Assembly: GCA_902775485.1 (NCBI GenBank)
Contig: CACYMJ010000012.1
Coordinates: forward strand, 1 to 55,028
DNA: 55,028 bases
Direction of reading: 5' to 3'
Source: an uncultured Lachnospiraceae bacterium
Lineage (GTDB): Bacteria; Bacillota; Clostridia; Lachnospirales; Lachnospiraceae
Shown piece by piece: positions 40,021 to 48,452 of the stretch. Under the pieces are notes generated by a model that did not search any database, was not told where the DNA came from, and was given only the letters and a program-made list of their open reading frames with translations. Every line of letters starts with the position of its first letter. Within the stretch, counting starts at the first letter, position 1. Made by a program: the position numbers and the translations under genes.

Positions 40021-41163
40021 ATGAGATACAGAACACTTGGAAAAACCGGTCTTAAGGTCAGTGAGATAGGATTTGGAGGCGAGTGGCTCGAGCGCCATGA
40101 TTTTGATGAGTCCGTGGAGCTTATCAGATATGCTGCATCAAAAGGCATCAATATAATCGACTGCTGGATGCCTGATCCGAAATCGAGGGATATTATCGGA
40201 GAGGCCATGAGCGGGAACCGAAAGAACTGGTTCGTGCAGGGTCATATAGGATCAACTTATCAGAACGGACAGTATGTGCGGACAAGGGATATGAAACACG
40301 TGGTCCCGGCCTTTGAAGACATACTGGCGCGTATGAAGACTGATTATATCGATCTTGGAATGATCCACTATATTGATGCGCAGGATGACTGGGATCATTG
40401 CATGAATACTGATTTTATAAAGTATGTTCACAAACTTCATGACGAGGGAGTGATAAAGCACATAGGCCTTTCCACCCATAACCCGAGGATCGCAAAACAG
40501 GCGATTGAGGCGGGATTTATAGAAATGCTCCTGTTTTCGGTCAATCCGGCATTTGACATGCGGCCGGCAACGGAAGATCTTGATTCGATGTTTGGCGGAT
40601 ACGATGGGGATTATTCGGGAATCGATCCGGAAAGGGCGGAAGTATACCGCCTGTGCGAGGAAAAAGAAGTCGCGATCACCGTCATGAAGGGATTTTTCGG
40701 AGGAGCATTGTTTGATGAAAAACGATCCCCGTTCGGAGTTGCATTTACTCCCAAGCAGTGTATCCACTATGCGCTGACAAGACCCGGGGTCTCATCCATC
40801 CTTTGCGGGTATGATACAAAAGAACAGATCGACGAGGCAGTATCTTATGAAAATGCCACAGCACAGGAACTTGATTATGCATCTGTCATAGCGTCTGCCC
40901 CGATGCATTCATATATGGGACAGTGCACATACTGCGGGCACTGTAAACCCTGTCCGGTTAATATAGATATCGCTATGGTAAATAAGTTTTATGATCTTGC
41001 CACGGCCCAGAAAACAGTTCCGGAGAGCGTAAAAGCCCACTATGAAGCGCTTGGTACAACAGCGGCCGCATGCGTGAACTGTAAAAGCTGCGAGAGCAGA
41101 TGTCCGTTTGGTGTAAAAGTTTCTGAAAGGATGAAAAAGACTAAGGAATTATTTGGTTGTTAG
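40021..41163 (+). CDS. aldo/keto reductase with two 4Fe-4S clusters
   Basis: A 380-residue fusion. Residues 1-275 form an AKR barrel (MRYRTLGKTGLKVSEIGFGG, INIIDCWMPDPKSRDIIGEA, DYIDLGMIHYIDAQDDWDHC, KHIGLSTHNPRIAKQAIEAG). The C-terminus has a ferredoxin-like part: QCTYCGHCKPCPVNID and CVNCKSCESRCPFGV, two C-x2-C-x2-C-x3-C sets. It probably takes or gives electrons through ferredoxin. CAGGAG is 10 nt before the ATG. Confidence 0.93.
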   Translation: MRYRTLGKTGLKVSEIGFGGEWLERHDFDESVELIRYAASKGINIIDCWMPDPKSRDIIGEAMSGNRKNWFVQGHIGSTYQNGQYVRTRDMKHVVPAFEDILARMKTDYIDLGMIHYIDAQDDWDHCMNTDFIKYVHKLHDEGVIKHIGLSTHNPRIAKQAIEAGFIEMLLFSVNPAFDMRPATEDLDSMFGGYDGDYSGIDPERAEVYRLCEEKEVAITVMKGFFGGALFDEKRSPFGVAFTPKQCIHYALTRPGVSSILCGYDTKEQIDEAVSYENATAQELDYASVIASAPMHSYMGQCTYCGHCKPCPVNIDIAMVNKFYDLATAQKTVPESVKAHYEALGTTAAACVNCKSCESRCPFGVKVSERMKKTKELFGC

Positions 41164-41191
41164 GATCTGAGGATAAAGTATTTCACTGAGA

Positions 41192-42082
41192 TTAACCGTT
41201 TTCTTCGCAGAACAGTTCCAGCTTTGATATAAGATCTTCGAGTATGTACCTGCTGTCGACATCCGTATAAAGCCTGATCTTCGGAGCATCCGGATCCTCG
41301 AGTGAAGAGGTATCATCAGCAACGGTCGGAGCTTTAATCGTCTTATAATGTCCACAGCCGGGATTTATCGCTATTGCTATGGCGGGAGAATCTCCGAGTG
41401 ACCAGCTCTCGCCCTGGGTCCATCCGGCACCTTCAGAGTTATTATATGCCATCAGATTTTCATAAAGGTGCCTGCCTATATCCCCGAGAGGGCTGATGCG
41501 CCGTTTTATCTCGGCGATGCCGATGGTTATCGTTGTATAGACCTGTGACGGTACAAGCCACAGATCGATACCGCTTTTCAGGACATAATTGGCAGCGTCT
41601 ATGTCGTTTCCGGCATTAAACTCACGAAACGGGGCAGAACACGGGGCTTCTCCGTGTGTTCCGATCCAGATGACGGTCATCTTTCCGATGATATCGGGAT
41701 TGGTCTTTATTGCCATGGCAACATTTGTGATCGCACCCTGACAGAGGACGAAGAGAGGATAGGGGCTGTCAGACAGCGCTTCTTTGATGATAAGATCGAC
41801 CCCCTCGGATACGAACGAATCGGAGGAGAGGGGCCCGGTCTGGCCCATAAATGACGGAAAATCAAGTGCCATTGCCTGCTTGATGGCTGAGATCTCGTTG
41901 TAGCTGTCTTCCATGGAATGAGCCACATTAAAGTGCTCCGCAATAACTCCTCTGACGATAAGTTTGGGAGATAGCAGGGCATGGACTATCGCAAACGGAT
42001 CATCTGCCTCACAGGCCGCGTCCGTATCAACTATCACGCGTATCTTCTTGTAATCGGGTATATCAAATCCTATATCACTCAT
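41192..42082 (-). CDS. nucleoside hydrolase (IU-NH fold)
   Basis: About 296 residues. The calcium loop is RVIVDTDAACEADDPFAIVH (D-T-D-x4-E-x-D-D form; the usual P-G-x-D-D is A-A-C-E-A-D-D here). LFVLCQGAITNVAMAIKTNP and VIWIGTHGEAPCSAPFREFN, AGNDIDAANYVLKS are the ribose- and metal-contact stretches. Hydrolyses ribonucleosides to base and ribose. AGGAG lies 4 nt before the chosen ATG, which overlaps the gene upstream by 8 nt. Confidence 0.85.
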   Translation of the reverse strand: MSDIGFDIPDYKKIRVIVDTDAACEADDPFAIVHALLSPKLIVRGVIAEHFNVAHSMEDSYNEISAIKQAMALDFPSFMGQTGPLSSDSFVSEGVDLIIKEALSDSPYPLFVLCQGAITNVAMAIKTNPDIIGKMTVIWIGTHGEAPCSAPFREFNAGNDIDAANYVLKSGIDLWLVPSQVYTTITIGIAEIKRRISPLGDIGRHLYENLMAYNNSEGAGWTQGESWSLGDSPAIAIAINPGCGHYKTIKAPTVADDTSSLEDPDAPKIRLYTDVDSRYILEDLISKLELFCEENG

Positions 42083-42386
42083 ATGTCTCCTGTGGTAGTA
42101 TCTCAAAAACGCAAGGCTTGGTTTTTTTGTATCTTATCCATATTTTCGTACCGATAAGGCTTTCAGGATCCGGATCGGGCAGAGGGTGGAATGTGTGCCA
42201 GCTGAAGATCTTTTTCTCATCGGCAAAGTATGATATTTCATATGCGTTGTAGTCAGCCTCGACAATTTTCCGGCGTCTCATTTCCGTGGCTTTCCGTATT
42301 CGTCCGGTAAATGTTGCGCCCGTCTCTTCCCAGAGCCATTTGATGTGCATATGTGTCAGTTTTACGAAGATCTCAAACAGATTCAT
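42075..42386 (-). CDS. 103-residue protein of unknown function
   Basis: A soluble protein (MNLFEIFVKLTHMHIKWLWE start). A first part with EETGATFTGRIRKATEMRRR, then DYNAYEISYFADEKKIFSWH and FHPLPDPDPESLIGTKIWIR. Its last strand VFEILPQETYE overlaps the nucleoside hydrolase start. No family recognised. It starts 4 nt after the stop of the 88-residue gene. Both, with YccF, run leftward into the nucleoside hydrolase. Confidence 0.6.
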   Translation of the reverse strand: MNLFEIFVKLTHMHIKWLWEETGATFTGRIRKATEMRRRKIVEADYNAYEISYFADEKKIFSWHTFHPLPDPDPESLIGTKIWIRYKKTKPCVFEILPQETYE

Positions 42387-42389
42387 TTT

Positions 42390-42656
42390 TCACCACCGGT
42401 CCGTGAAATAGATATATCCACATCTGCCGTTTTGGGGGCAGTTCATGATCTTTGACAGCCTTTGGTTCTTTATCAAGTTTATTTTATCGTCGGAATCAAG
42501 GACTGCACGGTCATTAACACCTTTGGGAGAGATCATTAAAAAACCGTCCAATCCGTATGTGTCGCCGGTTCTCCAGACCCAGCCCTCATCCTCGTCGAGG
42601 AAGTAATCGTCAAAGTCGTAGTTGTTTATGATCGTGTTTCGCAACAGTTCGAGCAT
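42390..42656 (-). CDS. 88-residue protein of unknown function
   Basis: Soluble and acidic. MLELLRNTIINNYDFDDYFL then DEDEGWVWRTGDTYGLDGFL, MISPKGVNDRAVLDSDDKIN and CPQNGRCGYIYFTDRW. A C-x5-C pair lies near the end. No family recognised. Positioned 4 nt before the 103-residue gene, so the two are probably translated together. Confidence 0.6.
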   Translation of the reverse strand: MLELLRNTIINNYDFDDYFLDEDEGWVWRTGDTYGLDGFLMISPKGVNDRAVLDSDDKINLIKNQRLSKIMNCPQNGRCGYIYFTDRW

Positions 42657-42719
42657 TCATATTTTTACAGATCGGTGCTTTATGATTTTTCTTAAATGAT
42701 CCCGCCGAAGTATTCGGTT

Positions 42720-43094
42720 TTACAAATAATGCTCTCTTTCGACTTCGGCGCCGAATGGCCGAAGAGAGAGTCCTGCGATCTTAAAAAACTGTTTTCCGAA
42801 CGGTATTCCTATGATCGTTATACAGAGGATGAGTCCGGTTATGAAATTCCCGAGAGCCAGTTCCATTCCGCCGAAAATAAACCATACGACGTTAAGGAGA
42901 AAAGAGCCGGCGCCGCCACCGTATCGGATCTGCTTGCCGAAAGGGTTAAGAGAAATACTAGAGAGCTTAAAGCATTGAAGTCCGACAGGGATCCCGACAA
43001 TAGTTATGCAATACAGCAATCCTGTGATGATCCATCCGAGGAAGCTGAGTAATCCGCCAAATATGATCCATAATATGTTTCCAAGTATTCTCAT
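42720..43094 (-). CDS. YccF-domain inner membrane protein
   Basis: A 124-residue protein with two YccF repeats: LGNILWIIFGGLLSFLGWII with TGLLYCITIVGIPVGLQCFK, and LLNVVWFIFGGMELALGNFI with TGLILCITIIGIPFGKQFFK. Each ends in L-x-P-F-G (SLNPFGKQI, SLRPFGAEV). The duplicated fold is typical. Function unknown, membrane location. First of the leftward group ending with the nucleoside hydrolase. Confidence 0.92.
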   Translation of the reverse strand: MRILGNILWIIFGGLLSFLGWIITGLLYCITIVGIPVGLQCFKLSSISLNPFGKQIRYGGGAGSFLLNVVWFIFGGMELALGNFITGLILCITIIGIPFGKQFFKIAGLSLRPFGAEVEREHYL

Positions 43095-43112
43095 AACTAT
43101 TCTCCGATCAAG

Positions 43113-43185
43113 TGGTACCGGCAGGATTCGAACCTGTGATTTGCTATGCGCCAGGAAGATGCTCTACCGGCTGCGTCAGTGTCCC
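43113..43185 (-). pseudogene. decayed tRNA gene (Ala-like, anticodon position GGC)
   Basis: 73 nt in tRNA register. T8, A14, G18-G19, T33, the T loop TTCGAAT and a 3' A73 are conserved, and the anticodon position reads GGC. Pairing has failed: acceptor 4 of 7, D stem 2 of 4, anticodon stem 2 of 5; only the T stem holds (4 of 5). So it is probably a pseudogene. It lies between YccF and a partition-like AT-rich site. Confidence 0.65.
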
Positions 43186-43534
43186 ATACTGCCCGCTGTC
43201 CCACAGATCACCACACAGCCTACGCGATGAAAAAAAGTGTCGTGGGCAATACGGCCGGAGCCGCACTCATAATCATGAACGGGCAGATAAGAATATTTTA
43301 TCACATAAAATCCCCTTTTTTAATAACTGCATACGACATTATATAAAGATAGTTGACGCTGCCTTACCGCATTATGACACATTATAACATAATATAATGC
43401 AATATATTTTTCACGAAGCGGCAGCGCCTTGAAATAACGCATCTTGCAACATGGCATAAATCATGTATGATATTTAAAGCCCGGTCGGGACTGTTGTAAA
43501 TATGATCATTACGTTATCAGGGAGGCGGTAACTT
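43186..43534. other. 349-bp region without a gene; second AT-rich TAATATAATG site
   Basis: No reading frame with a ribosome site. At 43366-43407 a palindromic AT string (CATTATGACACATTATAACA then TAATATAATGCAATATAT) matches part of the parA upstream repeats. The 13-mer ACATAATATAATG is shared with 20224-20236 and with 10257-10269 upstream of the AraC gene. The rest is unremarkable. Confidence 0.5.
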
Positions 43535-44002
43535 ATGGTACTGCGGGATCTTAAAGAAAACGAAACGGAACTGCTAAAGACATTTTTATATGAAGCGATA
43601 TTCATTCCCGAAGGTGTAAAAGCGCCGGAAAAAGAGATCATAGAGCAGCCGGAATTAAAGCTCTACTATGAAGATTTCGGGACAGGCAGTGCCGATCACT
43701 GTATAGTTGCAGACGATGACGGCAAAGTGGTGGGAGCCGTATGGACCCGGATCATGAATGATTATGGTCATGTCGATGACAAGACCCCGTCTTTTGCCAT
43801 ATCATTATTTAAGGAATACCGGGGGCAGGGCATAGGGACGCAGCTGATGCGAAAGATGCTGGAGCTGCTTAGAAAAAACGGATATAAGAGGGCATCGCTG
43901 GCTGTACAGAAAGCAAATTACGCTGTCCGGATGTATGAGAAGGTCGGTTTTAAAACAGTTGATGAAAATGATGAAGAGTACATAATGGTGTGCGAATTGT
44001 AA
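43535..44002 (+). CDS. GNAT family N-acetyltransferase
   Basis: A 155-residue acetyltransferase. FKEYRGQGIGTQLMRKMLEL is the R-x-x-G-x-G-x-x-L acetyl-CoA site. SLAVQKANYAVRMYEKVGFK is the usual C-terminal N-x-x-A..Y-x-K-x-G-F motif. GGAGGCGG precedes the ATG by 6 nt. Substrate unknown. It stands alone on the plus strand. Confidence 0.92.
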   Translation: MVLRDLKENETELLKTFLYEAIFIPEGVKAPEKEIIEQPELKLYYEDFGTGSADHCIVADDDGKVVGAVWTRIMNDYGHVDDKTPSFAISLFKEYRGQGIGTQLMRKMLELLRKNGYKRASLAVQKANYAVRMYEKVGFKTVDENDEEYIMVCEL

Positions 44003-44146
44003 TTTGGCCGGCAGATCATAATGTCCGGCTTAAAGCATCTTTAAAACCGGCAAGTCACATTGGTTGATAAAAATGACATTCCGGTGTATAGTATATGATC
44101 GTTGGTTTAGTATATCGATCGCGCGGGAGAGGAGTCTGATTCCAAA

Positions 44147-47056
44147 ATGAACTTAAAAAGAGTATTGTCGAAATTATCTGCATCGTTGTTGGCTGTAGTT
44201 GTTCTGACCTGGTCGGTGATGCCGCATGCGGCTTACGGGGCCGTTATTGATATTGGAAGCGGCCTCATGTTTGACCCGGAATACTATTCCAAAACGTATG
44301 CGGATGTACCTGCTTTATGCGGGACGGACACTAATGCAATGATCGCGCATTATCTTACCATGGGGATACTTGAAGGACGCACGGCATATGAAGGGCAGGA
44401 TCCCCAGGTAATAGCCAATCTGAAGATGGCTGCAGCGGAATTGAAGGCGTCTGATCCGGCAGCTCTTGATCTTAACCCGGAAAAATCCGCACCTGCGCCC
44501 ACAGCCGAAGCATCTGTACCTGCTCCTGCGACTGAAGCAAACATACCTGTTCAGGATATGCCAGCGGATACGGCTGTACTGCCAATTAGCGGTGTACCGG
44601 CATCTCCGGTTCAGACCTCAAACGGTCTGGTACTTGTATATCTGAACGGAACCGATCTTGAAAGCGGCAGCGGGGCAGCAACAAGACTGGTCAATCAAGC
44701 CATAAACGCATCTTCATCAGGTAATACGCGATTTGTTATCATGGCGGGAGGAACCAGGAAATGGCAGCATCCCGCAATGCAGAATGCAAATGACGGAAAT
44801 ACGGTATCATATGTGGTTGAAAACGGAACGATAAAGGAGCTTAAGCAGTATGGCACCCAAAAAGAGTACATGTCTCCCGATATGATAACGACATTCATAA
44901 ATGATACGAAAGCAATGTATTCTTCCGGCCATACCTCGCTTGTCTTCTGGGATCACGGCGGCGGAGCTGCAGGCGGATACGGGAGAAATGAAGTTACCAG
45001 AAAAAAAATGTCATCCTCAGCTGTAAGTACCGGCGTCAAGAATTCGGGCACTGTTTTTGAGTCGATCGGATTTGATACATGTCTTATGGGATCTCTTGAT
45101 GTGGCGAGCAATTTTTCGGGCACGGCAAAATATTTTCTCGGATCTCAGGAAAACGAAGGAAACTACGGATGGGATTTTAACAGCTTCTCAACTTACGGAA
45201 CCACGGATTTTGTAACCTTCGGTAAAAAGCTTATAGATGACTACGATGTTTATACAAGGGCGAATGACTCAAAAGGATCGACAAGGACGCTTGCGCTGTA
45301 TGATCTTAACAGTGTCGGTGCCGCACAGAACCAGTGGAACGAGCTTGTTGCCAAGCTTGGAGAGACAAAAGGCGGGATAGAGCTGATGGCGCTTGCAAGA
45401 GATATGGCAAGAGAGTATGACAACAGCACCACAGCGGATAACCGAAGCGGCGAGATCGACCTGGTCGGATTTCTTGACAGTCTTGCCTATACGCCGGTGG
45501 GTGTGGAAAGTGCAGCGCTTTTAAACACACTTAAAGAAACGGTTGTGTATAAGAACGGAAATACCTCGGGCGGGGTTAACGGGATATCCGTTTATCTGCC
45601 CGGTGAAAATACATATATGTATAATTCGGGATATGACGATATTAAAGCAAACAATATCTCTGACGCTGCCATGAAGGCTTATGACAAGCTTGCCAGCATA
45701 TATGCCGGACAGCGGGAAAATGCATTGTTCCAGCAAACATCCTATGACCAGAAACATAATGAACTAAACCTTAATTATTATAGAAACAAAAAGTGGTTTG
45801 ATAAAGAATACGCATCCCTTGGAACAGGGATCACATGCCATTATAAAAACGTGAAAAACGGAGGATTTTCCATAGAATCCGAGACGGGTCTGACGCCGGA
45901 AATGATAGATTCAGCCGAACTGCGTGTTATGCTCAAAAACGACAAGCTGGGTTATATATCCCTGGGACGTATGGATACTTTCTGTACAACCGCGAGCAAG
46001 ACAAGCCCTGTCTATAATTTCAACGGGCAGTGGCTTCATATAAACGGCATGCCGGTTCCAATATATCAATACAGTGATTTTAAGGTCAATGGCACGGGAA
46101 ATCATCAGATGGGTATGTATACCACGGCACTGGTCAACGGGAAAGAGTCAAAGATCGACATAGTGTGGGATGCTACCGCTAAAAAGTGGGAATATTACGG
46201 ATATGTAGGAATAGATGACAGATTGACCACCAAGACTCAGGCCAGACCGTTTTATGTCGGAGATATGGTACAGTTCCTGTATGATTCGACAAAAACAGGG
46301 TCATCGGATCTTACTGCCAAATGTTTATTCGATCCGATAATACTTAAAAAAGAAGGGCTCAGCCTTGAAACAAAACCTATCAACCAGCCCGGAAATGATG
46401 TCCTGTTCTATGGAACGATCACAGACGCCTACGGCAAAACAATCTCCACGCCCTGTTTTAAGTTCGATCCTGCATCTGCCAGGGCAACCGAGGCGCAGGT
46501 GCCCGGGGTAGAGCCCGAGGTAACACCTGCAAAGAATATGGCAGCAACAGAAAAATGGGTATATGCGGATGACGGTGAGGACAGCTTCCTTTCATATTAT
46601 TACAATCCGGAAAGCGGAGCATATGAGAGCTACAGTGAAGAGACCGGTGCATTCAACATGGTATTTGAGTCTTCCGGCGAGGTTTACCATTACAATGAAA
46701 ATCTAAAGGCCGGATTCTATTATGATGATGAAGAGGGCCTGTACTATCTGATAGATGAGAACGGTATTATAGACGAAGCAGGCGGGATAGACGAGGAAAC
46801 GTTTATTCTTCTGTTCGGTTCCGATGCGGATGATTTTGAAAACTTTGATGCCGTGATCGCTTCGCTTTATGATACCGATGATGAGGATCCTGTAAATACC
46901 GGGGCCGATACGGGAACTACGGTTGCAAATCCGGATACACGAGATGAAGACGATGATCAATATGTCATCGATGAGGGTAACTACAGCGAATACGATGATG
47001 ACGACGATTACGATTACGACCCCTTCGATGATGACGACTATGACTATGATGAGTGA
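44147..47056 (+). CDS. clostripain-family (C11) cysteine peptidase, secreted
   Basis: A 969-residue exported protein. Signal peptide residues 1-31. Residues 34-80 form a repeat unit seen in cell-surface proteins (FDPEYYSKTYADVPALCGTD, then HYLTMGILEGR). An Ala/Pro-rich linker follows to about 160. The C11 domain holds His270 (LVFWDHGGGAAGG) and Cys312 (GFDTCLMGSLDVA), the dyad, and continues to about 510. Then comes a long beta-rich region, and an Asp/Tyr tail (YSEYDDDDDYDYDPFDDDDY). Clostripain cleaves after Arg. No LPxTG anchor, so release or acidic-tail retention is possible. Confidence 0.9.
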   Translation: MNLKRVLSKLSASLLAVVVLTWSVMPHAAYGAVIDIGSGLMFDPEYYSKTYADVPALCGTDTNAMIAHYLTMGILEGRTAYEGQDPQVIANLKMAAAELKASDPAALDLNPEKSAPAPTAEASVPAPATEANIPVQDMPADTAVLPISGVPASPVQTSNGLVLVYLNGTDLESGSGAATRLVNQAINASSSGNTRFVIMAGGTRKWQHPAMQNANDGNTVSYVVENGTIKELKQYGTQKEYMSPDMITTFINDTKAMYSSGHTSLVFWDHGGGAAGGYGRNEVTRKKMSSSAVSTGVKNSGTVFESIGFDTCLMGSLDVASNFSGTAKYFLGSQENEGNYGWDFNSFSTYGTTDFVTFGKKLIDDYDVYTRANDSKGSTRTLALYDLNSVGAAQNQWNELVAKLGETKGGIELMALARDMAREYDNSTTADNRSGEIDLVGFLDSLAYTPVGVESAALLNTLKETVVYKNGNTSGGVNGISVYLPGENTYMYNSGYDDIKANNISDAAMKAYDKLASIYAGQRENALFQQTSYDQKHNELNLNYYRNKKWFDKEYASLGTGITCHYKNVKNGGFSIESETGLTPEMIDSAELRVMLKNDKLGYISLGRMDTFCTTASKTSPVYNFNGQWLHINGMPVPIYQYSDFKVNGTGNHQMGMYTTALVNGKESKIDIVWDATAKKWEYYGYVGIDDRLTTKTQARPFYVGDMVQFLYDSTKTGSSDLTAKCLFDPIILKKEGLSLETKPINQPGNDVLFYGTITDAYGKTISTPCFKFDPASARATEAQVPGVEPEVTPAKNMAATEKWVYADDGEDSFLSYYYNPESGAYESYSEETGAFNMVFESSGEVYHYNENLKAGFYYDDEEGLYYLIDENGIIDEAGGIDEETFILLFGSDADDFENFDAVIASLYDTDDEDPVNTGADTGTTVANPDTRDEDDDQYVIDEGNYSEYDDDDDYDYDPFDDDDYDYDE

Positions 47057-47200
47057 CCTGTCTTGATAATTTTTTATATCCATGACAGGATCATCCCCGG
47101 AATGAAAAAAACAGATGTGTCATGGCATGGAGAGGGTTTGGGTCAGAGACGGCCCGGACATGCGGAACGGGACGGTTACGCTATCCGGGATAAATAGTTA

Positions 47201-47230
47201 TTGCGTTAAATCTTAGTTTAATGTTATAAT
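47201..47230 (+). promoter_or_regulatory. candidate promoter of the recombinase gene
   Basis: TTGCGT at 47201-47206, 18-nt spacer, TATAAT at 47225-47230, 29 bp before the ATG. A perfect -10 and fair -35. Confidence 0.6.
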
Positions 47231-47258
47231 ATGCCCATACAGGGGGTATATAGACAAA

Positions 47259-48335
47259 ATGGGGGAAAATTCCGCATATTACAAAAGCAAAGACAGATCA
47301 AAGCGCGAACTCATAAACAGGATGAAGGCGCAGCTTCCGCAGCATACACATTCCTATATAGAAGAGATCCTTCTGAAATACCAGATCAACACGGTATATA
47401 TGTATGTCTATGACCTGACGGTTTTTTACAAATACCTAAGAGACAATAACAGCTTATATAAAGACCTGGAGCTAAGAGACATTCCCTTTGAAGCGATCGA
47501 TCAGCTTAGGGCAGCTGACTTCAACGAATATCAGAACAAACTCGCTGAAGGCGATAACGAGGGTCGCAAGGGTGAAAAATCTCGTGCGGTCGCACGGAAA
47601 ATGGCGTCTGTGCGCAATTTCTTTTCCTATCAGGAAAGAATGGGCTATATGGATCATGATCCGACGCTTAAAGCGGCCAAAAAACGAAGGGAGATCGAGA
47701 ATGAGATCTTCCGGTTGGATTCCGACGAGGTAAAACAGCTTATAGACGCTGTTACAAACGTAAATGTCGGCAGCCAGCACTCGAAAATCTTGTCGGAATG
47801 CACTGCTAAGCGTGATTTAGCGATAATAACGCTCTTGCTAAATACCGGGATCCGGGTATCCGAGTGCGCCGGGATCGACATGGATGATGTCAATTTCAAC
47901 ACAAATACGATCACTATCGTAAGAAAAGGCGGAAAATCGTCGGATATGTACATTGGAGAGGCGGTCAGAAATACGCTGAGGGATTATATCAACACAGAAC
48001 GCCCTACTCTCCTGTCTTACGACAATGAAAAGGAGTCTGCACTGTTCATATCCCGCAAACATACCCGTTTATCCGTAAGAAGCATTCAGTATATGGTCGA
48101 AAAATACGGGAAGAATCTCGAACTCGGTCGGTCACTGAGCCCTCACAAACTCAGGAAGACATACGGTACCGCCCTCTACAACAAAACCGGCGACATCTAT
48201 ATGGTCGCAGATGTTCTCGGGCATAAAGATGTCAATACAACGGTCAGGCACTATGCCGCCATGGAGGAAAAGCATAAGCAACAGGCAGCGCAGATCGATA
48301 TCTACGGACTTGAATCCGATGATCGGGATCAATAA
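47259..48335 (+). CDS. tyrosine recombinase (XerC/XerD-like)
   Basis: A 358-residue site-specific recombinase. N-terminal SAM-like domain (residues about 25-130, VYDLTVFYKYLRDNNSLYKD). The catalytic domain holds Arg199 (NTGIRVSE), Lys224 (RKGGKSS), His296 and Arg299 (SPHKLRKTYG), His322 (LGHKD) and Tyr332 (VRHYAAM). All six active residues are present, so it should be active. It may resolve replicon dimers or mobilise DNA. An inverted repeat lies 40 bp downstream. The ribosome site AGGGGG is 13 nt away, weak. Confidence 0.9.
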   Translation: MGENSAYYKSKDRSKRELINRMKAQLPQHTHSYIEEILLKYQINTVYMYVYDLTVFYKYLRDNNSLYKDLELRDIPFEAIDQLRAADFNEYQNKLAEGDNEGRKGEKSRAVARKMASVRNFFSYQERMGYMDHDPTLKAAKKRREIENEIFRLDSDEVKQLIDAVTNVNVGSQHSKILSECTAKRDLAIITLLLNTGIRVSECAGIDMDDVNFNTNTITIVRKGGKSSDMYIGEAVRNTLRDYINTERPTLLSYDNEKESALFISRKHTRLSVRSIQYMVEKYGKNLELGRSLSPHKLRKTYGTALYNKTGDIYMVADVLGHKDVNTTVRHYAAMEEKHKQQAAQIDIYGLESDDRDQ

Positions 48336-48375
48336 AAAGTGTGTATATATAATAGAAGGAATTTTTCAGCAGGCA

Positions 48376-48398
48376 TAATTGACCGATGTGGTCAATTA
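48376..48398. promoter_or_regulatory. inverted repeat after the recombinase, TTGACC-N5-GGTCAA copy 4
   Basis: TAATTGACC, then GATGT, then GGTCAATTA: perfect 9-bp arms. It is the most complete of the four copies. No T tract follows on either strand, so it is not a terminator. Arms and a short centre resemble a recombination core, or an operator. Confidence 0.5.
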
Positions 48399-48452
48399 GG
48401 GTCCGGGGCAGGAAATGTTTTTGGAAACCCCATGGTTTTTATTTAAATCAGA

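Noticed and set aside
42075-42656. Toxin-antitoxin pair
   Set aside because: The two small genes are coupled but show no toxin or antitoxin motif and run into a nucleoside hydrolase operon.
47057-47200. SRP RNA or other structured RNA
   Set aside because: G-rich stretch lacks the SRP core GGUCAGG..GGAAGG..AGCAGC; no clear fold.
48376-48398. Terminator after the recombinase
   Set aside because: The inverted repeat is not followed by a T tract on either strand; reported as a palindrome instead.
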